Shown here piece by piece: positions 1 to 8,195 of a stretch of 64,000 bases of DNA (positions are counted from its first letter, which is position 1; every line of letters starts with the position of its first letter). The notes below the pieces were generated by a model. That model saw only the letters and a program-made list of their open reading frames with translations. It was not told the origin of the DNA and made no database searches. The DNA comes from UBA4744 sp963707435. GTDB lineage: Bacteria; Actinomycetota; Acidimicrobiia; Spongiisociales; UBA4744. The position numbers and the translations under genes are program-made. The stretch spans positions 1-64,000 of the forward strand of contig CAVPPF010000001.1 in NCBI GenBank assembly GCA_963707435.1. The letters are read 5' to 3'.

Positions 1-60
1 CAAGCCGGGGTGACCCTCGACATTGTCGAAGAGGTCGTCGAAACCTACGAAGGTCAGTAG
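1..60 (+). CDS. C-terminal tail of an unidentified CDS
   Basis: The window opens inside an open frame that reads 19 residues, ending DIVEEVVETYEGQ, and stops with TAG at 58-60, seven bases before the start of the next reading frame. The tail is too short to assign a family. It lies in the same direction as the NUDIX gene that follows, so it may be the upstream member of the same transcript. Because every other gene up to 4.8 kb is frameshifted, even this frame may not be the true one. Confidence 0.35.
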   Translation, partial: QAGVTLDIVEEVVETYEGQ

Positions 61-66
61 GCCGTC

Positions 67-532
67 GTGAACCTGGACGAGGCGAGTTTCCTGGACGTTA
101 TCGACCGGACTCCACTGGTTTCCATCGATCTGGTCGTTGCCGATCGAGGGAAACGCATGGTGGTTGGCGGGTCAACGAACCCGCCCGGGGTTTCTGGTTC
201 GTGCCGGGCGGGCGGATCCTCAAAGGAGAGACGCTCGACGGGGCGTTCGGCCGGATAGCTACCGCGGAATCGGGCAACGGTGACTGGCGCCGGTCGGAGA
301 GCCGTCTGCTCGGGGTGTTTGAACATCTCTACGAAACGAACTTCGCGAGCGTGCCGGGCATCGGCACCCACTATGTCGTCCTGGCCTATCGGATCGACGT
401 TGATATCCGGCCGACTCCGCCCGCCGAGCAGCACTCGAAGTACGCGTGGCTGGCGGAATCCGATGCGCGGACGGACGGGTTCCGGTGTTCTTCTTCCATC
501 CGAACACGGCCGCCTACTTCGATTATCTCTAG
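67..532 (+). pseudogene. GDP-mannose mannosyl hydrolase-like NUDIX protein, frameshifted
   Basis: The reconstructed protein matches the GDP-mannose mannosyl hydrolase (Gmm/NudD) type of NUDIX enzyme, which hydrolyses GDP-mannose to GDP and mannose. It starts with ATG-like GTG at 67 and reads LDVIDRTPLVSIDLVVADRG in frame 1. It must then jump frame near 165-171 to read PARGFWFVPGGRILKGETLD and THYVVLAYRI, and jump again near 480-485 to read FFHPNTAAYFDYL before TAG at 530-532. Two indels in about 155 codons break it. The three pieces together cover the whole family length and keep the hallmark segments, so either the gene decayed very recently or the sequence carries indel errors. Confidence 0.6.
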
Positions 533-543
533 CCGGGGCGGCC

Positions 544-1747
544 TCAGCTCACGGATCGATGAGCACCGGACGGCTGCTCATGATCCAGGCTCCGGCCGGC
601 CGCCGCCCTGGCCACCCTGCCGTACTCGACGAACCCGCCGCCCATCTGGATGACGTCGCCCTCCCGGGCGACGAGTACGCCGTCCTGGTCGTAGATCCTT
701 GAGCGGGTTCGATGCGGCGGTATAGCCGAAGGGCCAGACCGGTGCGGTGCGGCCGCCGCCGCCGGCATCGGTTTCGTCGCCCGGGAAGTAGACGCAACCG
801 AGGTCCGCATCGAAGCCGAGTGTAAAAGTACCGAGCGCTCCCATGCCGCGCCGGCACGATTCGGGTTGCGTCAGCAGTTCCACATCTCCGGGACGGGCCC
901 GGTTTCTGGGCGGGTAGATCTGCGATCCTGCCGTCGAGGATCGACAAACGCGAAGATTTCGACGGCCGTTCCGAACTCGCTCTCTATCCGTGATCGAGTG
1001 TCACCGTCGAGGTACTCCATCATCACCTCAACCCGATTGGTGAGAACCCCCACCAAAGATGCCCACGTCGCCGTCTGCTCCGGGTCGATGACATCGAAGA
1101 GGCTGCTTTGAATATCGGGCGGGGGTTGCTTCTGGAGTACTCCGCACCATCGACCACACACACGGTCAGGTCGCCGCCGGCTGCTCTTCGAGGGCGGTCC
1201 GTTGGCTTTCAATATCCTCCCCGGTCAGCCACACCGTCAGCACGGCGTTGGCGCTATCCCACCACATCCCGGCGAAGCGGTCCGCGATGGTTTGCGTGTC
1301 GACGACGCGACGGCGTTCATCGGGTCGTCGGGTGGGTTTACCGAGGTCGTTCCCTGGAGTCCGTCACACGGTGTTGAGAAGTCCGAATCGGACAAGGGTG
1401 ACGGGTTGGGGATCTCGGAGTCGATCACCAGTAGTTGGGCTCCGTCGTACCAACCGGTCACCTGCAGCATCACCGGACCGGTATCCGGCGCATCGACGTT
1501 GCCGGCGAGCGGGATGCCTGCACAGGTTTCGTCCTGCCCTGCGCAGATTTCCTGGATCCCCCCGGCACCAACCTGCACGGATCCGTGACCCTGACCAGGA
1601 CGGACCCTTCCGGTCGCCCGACTTCCGGAATGGAGCTGGTGGTCGACGTTGCCAGCCGCGAAGTGGCGTTGTCGCTCAGCACCTCGGCCGAGCACGCCGC
1701 CAAAATCAGCACAGCGGCCAGGACTAGCCGGCGATTCGAGATTCCAT
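544..1747 (-). pseudogene. Secreted lipoprotein, multiply frameshifted
   Basis: An ATG at 1747 opens MESRIAG and, after one frame change, continues as a lipoprotein signal peptide with lipobox (LVLAAVLILAACSAEVLS). Downstream, pieces in different frames read like one mature domain: VTGWYDGAQLLVIDSEIPNP around 1430, then FDVIDPEQTATWASLVGVL and EYLDGDTRSRIESEFGTAVE around 960-1110, then GFDADLGCVYFPGDETD around 790-830, then IYDQDGVLVAREGDVIQMGG near 640-700. At least four frame changes are needed. The exact 3' end is uncertain. No family could be assigned; it is convergent with the NUDIX gene. Confidence 0.45.
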
Positions 1748-1812
1748 AGTCCCTTTCTCCCGGTGCCGAAACATCTATGTGACGTCGAACCGGCACCGGG
1801 AGGTTCCCGGCT

Positions 1813-2454
1813 TCAGTCCCCGGCGACGAAGAAAGCCCACCGACCGTCGGTGGCGATCGCCACCCGGTATCCGATGTAACCGCCGAACGAGTCCGACAAC
1901 CCGCGAGCTGGTCGGATCCGAAGAGGTCGGCCAGCTCCTGGCGCTGTTCCTCAGTTGCATCTGACCAATCGGAAAGGGCGTACACGGCCGGCCAGTACGT
2001 AGAACACGTTGCCTTCACCAACGTCGAAAAGGGCCGGTTCGAGTTCCAGAAGCTTCACCATGTCGGCCAAAGGGGTCTCGCCGTTTGCCTCCAGGTCGCC
2101 CCAGTACGCGGCAGGGTCGAGCTCCTCCAAAGGTGTAGCTGGTCCCATCTGCTTCCGCCATGGAGCCCAGAAGCTCAAAGTCGCATGCCGTGGCTGCGGC
2201 GGGAGTTCCGACCTCACCTCGGATACGACAGCAGGCAGATCGTTCGGCTGGTAGTCATTGCTGATCGCCAATCCGGTGGCAGAACAGATCGGTGGCTCCA
2301 CTGAGGTTGTTGTCGCCGGTGCGGTTGTCGTAGTTCCGTTGTCTCCGGAAGTAGTTGACGTTGGGTTGTCAACCGTATCGGGGCTGTCGCCGCATGCGAA
2401 CAGAACCAGGGCGAGAGCGCCGACCATGACTACCGAACGAATTGAGGCTTTCAT
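1813..2454 (-). pseudogene. Thr-rich-linker lipoprotein, frameshifted
   Basis: ATG at 2454 opens MKASIRSVVMVGALALVL followed by the lipobox FACG, so the product would be a lipid-anchored extracytoplasmic protein. A Thr/Ser-rich linker (TTTTAPATTTSVEPP) precedes a small domain containing ELDPAAYWGDLEANGETPLA. The frame is lost near 1990-2000 and again near 1890; the pieces YALSDWSDATEEQRQELADL and GYIGYRVAIATDGRWAFFVA complete the domain up to a TGA at 1813-1815. Function unknown. Signal peptide and linker closely resemble the next lipoprotein upstream, which suggests tandem duplication. Confidence 0.5.
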
Positions 2455-2469
2455 GTACGTCCTTTCATG

Positions 2470-3011
2470 TCAACGAGTTACAACCGGCGGGGGGGCCTGT
2501 GAATCTCTCCCGTTCTCCGCAGGAACTGGGGCTCCCGGACTAGCCGGCGTCACCACCAAAGATGAGCTCGACAATGGACAAGCTCCGCCGCCGGACCCCT
2601 GGGTGTAGCGAGCGGAGAAGATGCGAGCGTATCCGTCGTAATCAGGAGGAGAGAACAGCAGTTCGCAGCTGCCGCTACCGGAGGAGTCAAGCTCGCACGA
2701 AGGTACCCACACAACATTCGCGATTTCGGCCTGACCGGACTCTTCAGCCGTGGCCACGACGCCTGGTTCGGCGATATCTGCCATACCGGCCCAATCACCT
2801 TCGATCCACAAGCTCGCAAACCTATCGAGGAGATCCTGAGGTGAGGCAACAACGATGGACGGGGCGGTTGTGCTGGAGGTGGTGGTTGTGCCGTTGCTTG
2901 CTGTTGTGGTTGTAGACCCGTCAGGCGCCCTCGCCGGCCGTGCTGCCGGCATGCGGCCAGCAGCACGGCGAGAGCACCGATTACCGCAACCGAACGAATC
3001 GAGGTCTTCAT
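2470..3011 (-). pseudogene. Thr-rich-linker lipoprotein, one frameshift
   Basis: ATG at 3011 opens MKTSIRSVAVIGALAVLLAA followed by the lipobox Cys, nearly the same signal peptide as the gene at 1813-2454. The frame breaks just after the lipobox (about 2930-2955) and resumes as DGSTTTTASNGTTTTSSTTA, a Thr/Ser linker, then a mature part with PQDLLDRFASLWIEGDWAGM and VVWVPSCELDSSGSGSCEL. That part looks like a small NTF2-like or similar secreted domain, but I cannot name it. One indel separates the signal peptide from the domain; without it this would be an ordinary ~180-residue lipoprotein. Confidence 0.5.
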
Positions 3012-3184
3012 GTGATTCCCTTCAAGTGATTGTATTGCCGGGCCGGGTTGAGACTGGTGTCCTTCCGTTCTCCGCCACATGTCCGGATCTCCGTCGATTC
3101 TTTCAAAGTCCGCTCGGGAACCTTGCCGGGTGGGTCGACCGTCATAGGGTCGAAGTGATGCCGAACGTGCTCAACAAGGAGACG

Positions 3185-3934
3185 ATGATGCGAAGATTGC
3201 TGATACCACTGGCGGCGATCAGCTTGTTACTGGCCGGGTGTGCAGGGTCGACCAACGCTGCTGCACAGATCGCTCCAACAGGAGGAGACCAGAACTTGAT
3301 GAGCAACACGATTGCCGTTTCCGGAACGGGGGAAGTGACGGGGACACCCGACACCCTGATTATCGATCTTGGTGTCCAGGTGCTTAGACCGTCGGTGAGT
3401 GAAGCTACCGGCGATGCGTCTCGCCTGGCCCAGGCGGTCATTGATGCGCTCAAGGCGAAAGGTGTTGCAGAAGAGGACATTCAGACCACCAACTATTCGA
3501 TCTACCCCGAATACGACTACCGCAATGACAATCAGGTGCTGCGTGGCTATCGGGTCAGTAATACGGTCAGCGCCAAGATCCGTGATCTCGACAAGGCCGG
3601 CGAAGTGATCGATGCTGCGACCGCGGCCCGGAGGCAATGACGCTGTCGTCAACGGCATACGGTTTGACCTCGAGGCCAACGGGCCGCTGATTACGGCGGC
3701 CCGCGAGGCGGCTTGGAACGATGCGAAGGCCAAAGCCGAGCAACTCGCTGCCCTCGCCGAGGTCAGGTTGGGCAAGGCTGTTTCGATTAGCGAAGTGTCG
3801 AGCCCGACGCAACCCCCGATTCTCTATGCCGAAGCGAGGGCCGAAGCTGCGTTTGATGCGGCTACTCCGAATACCAGGCCGGTGAGGCATCGGTGTCGGT
3901 GGTGGTTACCGTTCAGTTCGCTATCGAGGGATAG
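3185..3934 (+). pseudogene. SIMPL domain (DUF541) lipoprotein, frameshifted
   Basis: An AAGGAG ribosome site at about 3176 precedes ATG 3185. The protein begins MMRRLLIPLAAISLLLAGC, a lipoprotein signal, then NTIAVSGTGEVTGTPDTLII, the typical opening of SIMPL/DUF541 periplasmic proteins (YggE type). The frame is lost near 3625-3640 and resumes with VNGIRFDLEANGPLITAARE and KAKAEQLAALAEVRLGKAVS, hallmarks of the second half of the family. A further shift near 3860-3880 gives the expected end EASVSVVVTVQFAIEG with TAG at 3932-3934. Restored, the protein would be about 250 residues, normal for the family, whose biochemical role is poorly defined. Confidence 0.65.
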
Positions 3935-4026
3935 CCGTCAATGATTCGAGGAGCTGCCGGGTGTGTTCCCGGCAGCTCCTTTGTTTGTTTGACATGAGAG
4001 CGCGGTTGGCCGGTAACCCCTGACTC

Positions 4027-4831
4027 GTGGGCTATTTTCTCTTGACCAACGATGATGGGGTCGATTCCCGGCCTTGCTCCCCTTTGCCCGAGCTCTCAGC
4101 GAGGTGCGCCCGGTGAAGGTCGTGGTACCGGCCCAAGAACGCAGCTGGGTCGGCAAAGCAATCACCCGTTTTGATGAGATCAGCGTTGAGCGCATCGTCC
4201 GGGAAGGTATCGAGGTCTTCGTTGCCGATGGGTACCCGGCCGACTGCACCCAGTTGGGCGTCCACTCGTTGTTCGGCGGAAGAAACCAGACATGGTTCTC
4301 TCTGGAATCAACATCGGGCTGAACCAGGGGCTCGGGTTCCTGCTGTCGAGCGGTACGGTGGGAGCCGCCGCCGAAGGTTGGATCGCCGGTCTGCCGTCGA
4401 TTGCCTTTTCGACCGGGTCGCCGTTCGATCACCGGGGATGGGCAGCAGAGGCGTGGTCGGATTCGTCCGCACAGTTCTGGGAAGCAGCTGCAAAGCTGGC
4501 CGTCGATGTGCTGGCCGGCATCCTGGCGGCCGGATACCCACCGGACGTCGATGTGCTCTCGGTCAACTTCCCAAACGACGCCGGGATGGATTCCCCGCGG
4601 CGGATCACCAGCCTGGCGAAGGTCGGGTACGACAACATCTTCAAAGAACACAAGCCGGGCCGCTTTGTCCACGACTTCAACACTGGTTTACGGATGACCG
4701 GAGATCTGGGCGGCTCGGACGTCGAGGCGGTCCGTGCGGGTGCCGTCGCCATCACGCCCTTGCAGCTGGCCCACTCCGGCGTTGTCACCGAACGATTCCG
4801 AGCCTCTGTGGAGCGTGTGGAGCGGGTCTGA
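4027..4831 (+). pseudogene. surE: 5'/3'-nucleotidase SurE, frameshifted
   Basis: GTG 4027 opens GYFLLTNDDGVDS, the metal-binding SurE motif (TNDDG). The frame changes at about 4065-4075 (then PFARALSEVRPVKVVVPAQE) and again at about 4280-4290 (then SGINIGLNQGLGFLLSSGTV, the conserved SGIN-x-G-x-N motif). The rest is open to TGA at 4829-4831. SurE hydrolyses nucleoside monophosphates and is a cytoplasmic stationary-phase enzyme. Two single-base-scale indels break an otherwise full-length, well conserved protein, which argues for sequencing error or very recent decay. This is the last frameshifted gene; those to the right are intact. Confidence 0.75.
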
Positions 4832-4884
4832 GAAAACCCCAGGTGAGATACCACTCCCATGAGGTGGGGTGTTCTAGCCCGCTC
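4820..4884 (+). terminator. Nested stem-loop at the end of surE
   Basis: Outer arms GAGCGGG (4820-4826) and CCCGCTC (4878-4884) and inner arms ACCCCA (4836-4841) and TGGGGT (4865-4870) form a nested inverted repeat overlapping the surE stop. There is no T-run after it, so it is either a weak terminator or part of the repeat that follows at 4887. Confidence 0.35.
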
Positions 4885-4886
4885 GA

Positions 4887-4952
4887 TATGTGCCGCTCTG
4901 CGTGGGTTCGTGTCGTGGGCGTTATCGCACTTACCTGGCGATCGGGGCGCCG
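4887..4952 (+). repeat. Dispersed ~60-bp repeat, copy 1
   Basis: This copy reads ATGTGCCGCTCTGCGTG, then CGTTATCGC at 4920-4928, then GGCGATC. It aligns without large gaps to the copy at 6646-6711 (shared GTGCCGCT-TGCGTG, CGTTATCGCA, GATC, GCGCCG) and more loosely to the others. It is intergenic, on the + strand, just after the surE stem-loop. The 4832-5211 gap holds only this, the stem-loop, the hairpin repeat at 4990-5075 and copy 2. Confidence 0.5.
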
Positions 4953-4989
4953 TGCAACGCCTCTCCGTTCGGCAAGCAGCAGCTTGCCG

Positions 4990-5075
4990 GCCACCTCTCC
5001 GCTTGAAAGGGAGAGGTTCTAAGAAGAAGATTCTCCCCCGGCCAGGGGAGATGACCCGCCAGGGCTAGAGGGGGT
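4990..5075. repeat. Hairpin-rich intergenic repeat-like element
   Basis: ACCTCTCC (4993-5000) and GGAGAGGT (5010-5017) form an 8-bp stem. About 15 bases on, a second run of complementary C-rich and G-rich blocks (CTCCCCCGGCCAGGGGAG, then AGAGGGGGT) follows. This resembles the hairpin-forming interspersed elements that many bacteria scatter between genes. Only one copy is in this window, so the repeat nature is inferred from its structure. Confidence 0.3.
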
Positions 5076-5111
5076 AGCACGTCCAACACCACAGCTTGTC
5101 AGTCGGTCAAC

Positions 5112-5182
5112 TGCCAGCACAGATCTCTCAACGCCAACAGCGATATCGCACATTCGACTCCGAGCATGATCCGGCAGTTCTG
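5112..5182 (-). repeat. Dispersed ~60-bp repeat, copy 2
   Basis: Read on the - strand it contains TGCTCGGAGTCGAATG, the palindrome GCGATATCGC (5140-5149), TTGGCGTTGAGAGATC and TGTGC. It aligns along ~60 bases with copy 5 at 8196-8263, differing mainly by scattered substitutions. A + strand partial copy (ATGTGCCGTTCTGCG, 5194-5208) adjoins it and runs into the 3' end of the SnoaL-like gene. Confidence 0.55.
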
Positions 5183-5211
5183 AACGCCCCTGGATGTGCC
5201 GTTCTGCGCTC

Positions 5212-5637
5212 CTACGCCGTCGTGGTGTAGGTGACCCCTAGCTGCCGGAGTAGGTCGAACAGATCCGGGCCACCCCACTGCTCAACGAACTGCCCACCTT
5301 CGATCCGGATGACATCGAGAAGGCCGACTGTGACCTGCTTCCCGGTCGGTGGCATACCTCCGAACTCTCCCAAGTGAGTGCCGCGCATCGTTGAGCGGAA
5401 TGCGACCCGATCGTCTTCTGCGGTTACCTCCTCAACCGTCAACGCCACATCAGGGAACGCATCCCTGAACCCGGATATGCGTTCAATCTGGTCCGCGAGA
5501 TCAAGGGGTGGTAGGAGGGGCGAGACGTGCCGATGAAAGGCTGGACTGAGGAAAGCCCTGATGGCATCAACGTTGCCCTTGTCCCACACCTCAGTGATGT
5601 ACCTATCGAGAAGCAGCTTGTTCTCGGCAACTGACAT
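5212..5637 (-). CDS. SnoaL-like / ester cyclase family protein
   Basis: 141 residues, single small alpha+beta-barrel domain of the SnoaL/NTF2-like superfamily. Typical features are the N-terminal helix with NKLLLDRYITEVWDKGNVDA, the block YAF-like FHRHVSPLLPPLDLADQIER, RDAFPDVALTVEEVTAEDDR, and FRSTMRGTHLGEFGGMPPTG, which is the signature of the predicted ester cyclase group. Members act on small polyketide-like or unknown substrates; no substrate can be read from the sequence. The gene is monocistronic, sits between dispersed repeats and is the first intact gene in the window. Start at ATG 5637 follows a GGGAGATCGG ribosome site. Confidence 0.75.
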   Translation of the reverse strand: MSVAENKLLLDRYITEVWDKGNVDAIRAFLSPAFHRHVSPLLPPLDLADQIERISGFRDAFPDVALTVEEVTAEDDRVAFRSTMRGTHLGEFGGMPPTGKQVTVGLLDVIRIEGGQFVEQWGGPDLFDLLRQLGVTYTTTA

Positions 5638-5769
5638 CCGATCTCCCTCGACGCTTTAGTCCCAACCTACTCAAGCACGAACGAGCACAGACGTGCCCCT
5701 ATGCGCTCTTTGGGGAAGTGATCGTTATCACGCGAGAACAGAGTGATCTGGGCCACGGGCCGCTTCCGT

Positions 5770-6330
5770 TTAGCGACCGAGCGCGTATTCCAGTACCAGG
5801 CGCAACGGTCGCGGTACCTCGACGGCAGCCATCGCCCGGACAAGAAGCGCGGCATACCTGACCTTGCGGCGGCTGCCGCTACCGAACCACCTCCGCAACT
5901 GGTCCTCCACCCTGCGTCCTCGCCACTGGGGCATCTGCTGCAGTGAGCGAAACCGCCGCAAGTCATCACCCTGTGTTTCGATCACGTTGATGACGCGAGC
6001 GGCACCCAGCGCCCTGATCAGCTCTGCCTCCAGGTCGTCTCCGCACTCGAAGAACCCCAGTCTTTCCAGAGCTGACGAATCGCGACCCTCCGTCAGGCCG
6101 GCCTCGGACAGGGCTCGCACGATGTGGGCCTTCTCGCCAACGTCGTACAGGCCTGCCACCCGGACGCCTCTGGGAACCGTCTCAGCGAGCAGCCTGACCA
6201 CGTTGGTAGCGCCGTTCATGACCAAGATCGACGTCGAGGACAGCTCGAACCCAAGCACGCCTGCAGCCGCTTCGAGGGCCGCCTCATCGCTCTCGCCTTC
6301 GACCAAGATGACCGTGCCGTCCATAGCCAC
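5770..6330 (-). CDS. Stand-alone TOPRIM-domain protein (OLD-nuclease C-terminal type)
   Basis: 186 residues. The N-terminus TVILVEGESDEAALEAAAGV has the TOPRIM glutamate motif, followed by VMNGATNVVRLLAE, as in the TOPRIM nucleotidyltransferase/hydrolase domain found at the C-terminus of OLD-family nucleases. The second TOPRIM motif is degenerate: GLYDVGEK has a single Asp instead of DxD. The C-terminal half has conserved-looking blocks ALERLGFFECGDDLEAELIR and QMPQWRGRRVEDQLRRWFGS. There is no ATPase partner next to it. Similar short actinobacterial proteins exist; their job is unknown. A nuclease or defence role is possible but not shown. Confidence 0.65.
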   Translation of the reverse strand: MAMDGTVILVEGESDEAALEAAAGVLGFELSSTSILVMNGATNVVRLLAETVPRGVRVAGLYDVGEKAHIVRALSEAGLTEGRDSSALERLGFFECGDDLEAELIRALGAARVINVIETQGDDLRRFRSLQQMPQWRGRRVEDQLRRWFGSGSRRKVRYAALLVRAMAAVEVPRPLRLVLEYALGR

Positions 6331-6645
6331 CAGCCTTGCAGACGATCACTTCTCCCCAACCTTGCTTCCTGATCACACCCCTCACACAAATAGAGGCGGC
6401 GAAGGTCTCCAACGGATTCTCGCAACTCATGCCCGCGATGCGCCGTCAAGCCCGCTCGCAACACCAATCGCGGACAACGAACCCCAACGGACAGAGGCCA
6501 CAATCGCGGCAAGAAGCGCATGATCACGGTCACCCCGTCCCTGTCGCCGACTCCGAAACCACCCGAGATCCGGCTGATCAAGCGTATCGGTCGGAGCGAC
6601 CGCCACGGTCCGTGCTTGCCACGGAGCTGGGCAGGTAGCGCACGA
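6331..6645. other. Intergenic region without a supported gene
   Basis: No convincing gene between the TOPRIM gene and repeat copy 3. Several short frames exist on both strands, including a 39-codon one at 6520-6639 that reads PEIRLIKRIGRSDR near its middle, but none has a clear ribosome site or recognisable family. It could be decayed coding DNA. Confidence 0.4.
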
Positions 6646-6711
6646 CGTGCCGCTATGCGTGCTCAGTTCCTCCGCTCGTTATCGCAGCCGCTTGGGTGAT
6701 CTGTGCGCCGC
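6646..6711 (+). repeat. Dispersed ~60-bp repeat, copy 3
   Basis: Reads ACGTGCCGCTATGCGTGC, CGTTATCGCAG at 6679-6689, then GGTGATCTGTGCGCCG. It shares the 5' part with copy 1 and the 3' part (GATCTGTGC) with copy 2. It lies 85-150 bases upstream of the DoxX-like gene on the same strand. Confidence 0.55.
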
Positions 6712-6794
6712 TTGTAGCTGGCCACGCAAGAACTCTCTGCCCATTTCCGAGAACCGAGTGCTACTACTCCGCCGACCGCGATACCGTTGACCGC

Positions 6795-7313
6795 ATGGAC
6801 CCAACAGCGTTCCAGGTGATCGACCGTCGGGTAACCCATTGGCTTGCAGAGCACGGACTGACGCTTCTGCGCATCAGTATCGGTCTTATCTTCGTCTGGT
6901 TCGGCGTGCTCAAGTTCTGGCCGGGTCTGAGCCCTGCCGACCAGCTCGCCACGGAGACGATTGACCGACTCTCCTTCGGGCTGATAGCTGAAGACCTCGC
7001 CCGTGTCCTGTTGGCGATCCTCGAAACGACGATCGGGATCGGGCTCGTTACAGGCAAGTTCATGCGCTTCACCCTGCTGCTCCTGGTCGGGCAGATGCTC
7101 GGGGCCGCGACACCGCTCTTCCTGTTCCCAGAGGTGACCTGGTCACACCTTTTTGTGCCGACCCTCGAAGGCCAATACATTCTCAAGAACATCGTCCTGG
7201 TGTCGGCCGCCCTCACCATTGGAGCAACGGTTCGTGGCGGCCGGCTGGTGGACGATCCCGAGGCCCTCAAACCAACGGGCGAGCGGTCACGAACACCCGG
7301 CAACCGGCGCTAA
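6795..7313 (+). CDS. DoxX-like integral membrane protein
   Basis: 172 residues with about four hydrophobic segments: LLRISIGLIFVWFGVLKFWP near residue 25, LLAILETTIGIGLVTG near 75, FTLLLLVGQMLGAATPLFLF near 95 and the region ILKNIVLVSAALTIGATV near 140. The pattern ISIGLIF-WFG--KF is that of the DoxX/DUF417-like membrane family, whose members are linked to redox or detoxification but lack a settled activity. Start MDPTAFQ at 6795 gives the family-like N-terminus; earlier in-frame codons would add an unlikely Cys-rich stretch. Monocistronic. Confidence 0.65.
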   Translation: MDPTAFQVIDRRVTHWLAEHGLTLLRISIGLIFVWFGVLKFWPGLSPADQLATETIDRLSFGLIAEDLARVLLAILETTIGIGLVTGKFMRFTLLLLVGQMLGAATPLFLFPEVTWSHLFVPTLEGQYILKNIVLVSAALTIGATVRGGRLVDDPEALKPTGERSRTPGNRR

Positions 7314-7466
7314 CTCCACCGCCCTATGGCAGCCGCGAAAGCCGGCAGCGCACATAAGCGCCGCGACGAGAGTCAGACTCTTACTGGGACCATCCTCGAA
7401 CCGGCAGATCGCGCGCAACCGGCAAGATCACTCCGCCACCGTGGGTGGTCACGATCAAACCCTGCT

Positions 7467-7537
7467 AGTAGCGCACGAGGTGCCGTTCCCGGACACTTGG
7501 CGAGACGCTCGTTCATGTCCGGGATTTGTTGATCGAG
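7467..7537 (+). repeat. Dispersed ~60-bp repeat, divergent copy 4
   Basis: Begins GTAGCGCACGAGGTGCCG, closely like the start of copy 3 (GTAGCGCACGACGTGCCG at 6637-6654), keeps CGCTCGTT and ends TTGATCGAGTG. The centre has diverged (CATGTCCGG in place of ATCGC). It lies just past the 3' end of the toxin gene. The rest of 7314-7549 shows no gene. Confidence 0.4.
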
Positions 7538-7549
7538 TGTGGTGGTTGC

Positions 7550-7957
7550 TCAGTTTGGTTCATTGAAGTGGACTCGTTCTTTGAGCCAGGTGGCGGTCCA
7601 GGTTTCGTCGACCTCGCTGGCGGCGATGGCGAGCATGGCTTCTTCGGCCTGGTCAATGTCGGGTGGGTCGGGATGCCAGGTTCCCTCGTTGAGGTCTATG
7701 AACATGACCAGCGCCGCCCATGCCGCCCGCTTGTTCCCGTCGGGAAGGGGATGATTCCACGCCAAACGGCAGACCAGCACGGCTGCCTTGTCGTAGAGGT
7801 CGGGGTAGAACTCAACGTCACCGAACCCGGCTTGGGGAGCGTGCAGCGCCGAGTCGGCCAGTTCGGACCGGGATGCTCTGGCGAGGGTGTCGGCGTCGAC
7901 GCCGGTGACTTGTTCGGCCAGCCAGAAGTATTCGGCCAGCGTGAGGTAGCGGGTCAC
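7550..7957 (-). CDS. doc: Doc-type toxin (death-on-curing, Fic fold)
   Basis: 135 residues with the Fic/Doc active-site motif HPLPDGNKRAAW (variant of HxFxDANKR), preceded by AAVLVCRLAWN and followed by a short tail, the size of Doc. Doc toxins are kinases that phosphorylate EF-Tu and stop translation; the motif here keeps the His, Asp, Asn-Lys-Arg core. The gene overlaps its antitoxin by 4 bases (ATGA arrangement), so the two are translationally coupled. The overall arrangement is a type II toxin-antitoxin operon with antitoxin first. Confidence 0.88.
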   Translation of the reverse strand: MTRYLTLAEYFWLAEQVTGVDADTLARASRSELADSALHAPQAGFGDVEFYPDLYDKAAVLVCRLAWNHPLPDGNKRAAWAALVMFIDLNEGTWHPDPPDIDQAEEAMLAIAASEVDETWTATWLKERVHFNEPN

Positions 7958-8163
7958 TGGGCGAGGCGTTCCAACAATTCTCGGTCGCGGTCGAGGAGTC
8001 GCTTGGCGCGACTGGTGAAGTCTTCGTCTTGGCGCACCCGTTCGATCTCAGCTTTGAGCGCGTCGATGATCAGGGCGTTGACGCTGGTGCCTTTGACCCG
8101 GGCGACGGCTTCGGCGTCGTCGGCGAGGTCTTCGGGGAGTCGGACGGTGGTCTGTTTAGTCAT
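7954..8163 (-). CDS. Ribbon-helix-helix antitoxin partner of Doc
   Basis: 69 residues. The N-terminus TVRLPEDLADDAEAVA followed by KGTSVNALIIDALKAEIERV is a ribbon-helix-helix DNA-binding fold; the C-terminal charged helix FTSRAKRLLDRDRELLERLA would bind and neutralise the toxin. Classical Doc partners are Phd-fold, so this is an RHH-Doc pairing, which is common in actinobacteria. ATG 8163 is chosen because the RHH strand starts four residues later; longer frames would run through the operator and repeat. It probably autoregulates through the palindrome at 8172-8188. Confidence 0.82.
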   Translation of the reverse strand: MTKQTTVRLPEDLADDAEAVARVKGTSVNALIIDALKAEIERVRQDEDFTSRAKRLLDRDRELLERLAQ

Positions 8164-8171
8164 GCCATCAT

Positions 8172-8188
8172 GATATCGCGATATCGCG
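8172..8188. promoter_or_regulatory. Overlapping palindromes, likely toxin-antitoxin operator
   Basis: GATATCGCGATATC (8172-8185) and CGCGATATCGCG (8177-8188) are two perfect overlapping palindromes placed 9-25 bases upstream of the antitoxin start. Tandem short palindromes are typical RHH operators. The half-site is the same word found in the core (GCGATATCGC) of repeat copies 2 and 5. Confidence 0.55.
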
Positions 8189-8195
8189 CCAATAC

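Noticed and set aside
7326..7532. 68-codon frame after the DoxX-like gene
   Set aside because: Runs through repeat copy 4, lacks a ribosome site and has no recognisable protein character.
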